Origin: Patescibacteria group bacterium
GTDB lineage: Bacteria > Patescibacteriota > Patescibacteriia > UBA1558 > S5-K13
Assembly (NCBI GenBank): GCA_028703545.1
Contig: JAQVMR010000023.1
Coordinates: 1-13,583, forward strand
DNA: 13,583 bases
Direction of reading: 5' to 3'
Of this stretch, positions 13,531-13,583 are shown one piece after another (position 1 is the first letter of the stretch; each line of letters begins with the position of its first letter). The notes beneath the pieces were generated by a model, which saw nothing but the letters and a program-made list of their open reading frames with translations, was not told where the DNA came from and ran no database searches. The translations under genes were made by a program, and so were the position numbers.

Positions 13531-13583
13531 TGGCATATACTATTAATCCAAATCTACCAAGATTAAGGGCTAAAGCAGTTGAT
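13531..13583 (+). CDS. Truncated start of a probable transposase/helix-turn-helix protein
   Basis: Only about 18 codons are visible, MAYTINPNLPRLRAKAVD, and the gene runs off the window. From memory, the opening M-x-Y-x-x-N-P-x-L-P-x-x-R-x-x-A-V is the N-terminus of a group of IS481/IS3-like transposases in Patescibacteria whose next segment is a helix-turn-helix. If so, an insertion sequence starts left of 13531, but no terminal inverted repeat can be shown without the other end. A promoter (13482-13510) fits. The family call is inference from very few residues. Confidence 0.5.

Noticed and set aside
1..13583. CRISPR array, tRNA or rRNA genes
   Set aside because: No spaced direct repeats, no tRNA cloverleaf with T-loop and acceptor pairing, and no conserved rRNA segment were seen by eye on either strand.

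Overview
This is an AT-rich bacterial window whose gene content and order suggest a member of the Candidate Phyla Radiation (Patescibacteria). That is inference, resting on very short intergenic gaps, a minimal secE-nusG-rplK-rplA cluster, a short methionyl-tRNA synthetase, an archaeal/eukaryotic-type prolyl-tRNA synthetase, small membrane proteins of kinds I associate with these genomes, and almost no Shine-Dalgarno sequences. All long genes read through under the standard code.

Layout. Bases 1-450 (+) are the end of a membrane protein gene, closed by a perfect bidirectional terminator (483-511). From 2959 down to 528 (-) runs the operon secE, nusG, rplK, a small membrane protein gene, rplA. 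It is driven by a near-consensus promoter (3008-3036). A hairpin just before rplA resembles an L1 binding site. From 6484 down to 3046 (-) runs an operon of a type II P-type cation ATPase, a small exported or anchored protein, and a flavodoxin. Divergent from it is a cation/Ca2+ exchanger gene (6635-7570, +). The two share a region with mirror-image extended -10 boxes, which suggests a paired ion-homeostasis module. After a second bidirectional terminator come, all on -, proS (11974-10487), a five-helix membrane protein, metG (9752-8355) and a membrane-anchored SurA-N-like protein (8314-7631).

The right end looks like accessory sequence. It holds a methyltransferase gene (12211-12906, +), a strong terminator, and a compact expression unit on - (13443 to 13062) for an unrecognised 80-residue protein. 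That unit has a TTGACA/TATGCT promoter, a perfect inverted repeat at the predicted transcription start, the only full Shine-Dalgarno of the window, about 44% G+C, and its own GC-rich terminator. Next to it, diverging, a truncated reading frame at 13531 looks like the start of a transposase-type helix-turn-helix protein.

The most interesting points are the 80-residue gene unit, the candidate L1 autoregulatory hairpin, the membrane gene inside the ribosomal operon, and the mirrored promoters between the two cation transporters.
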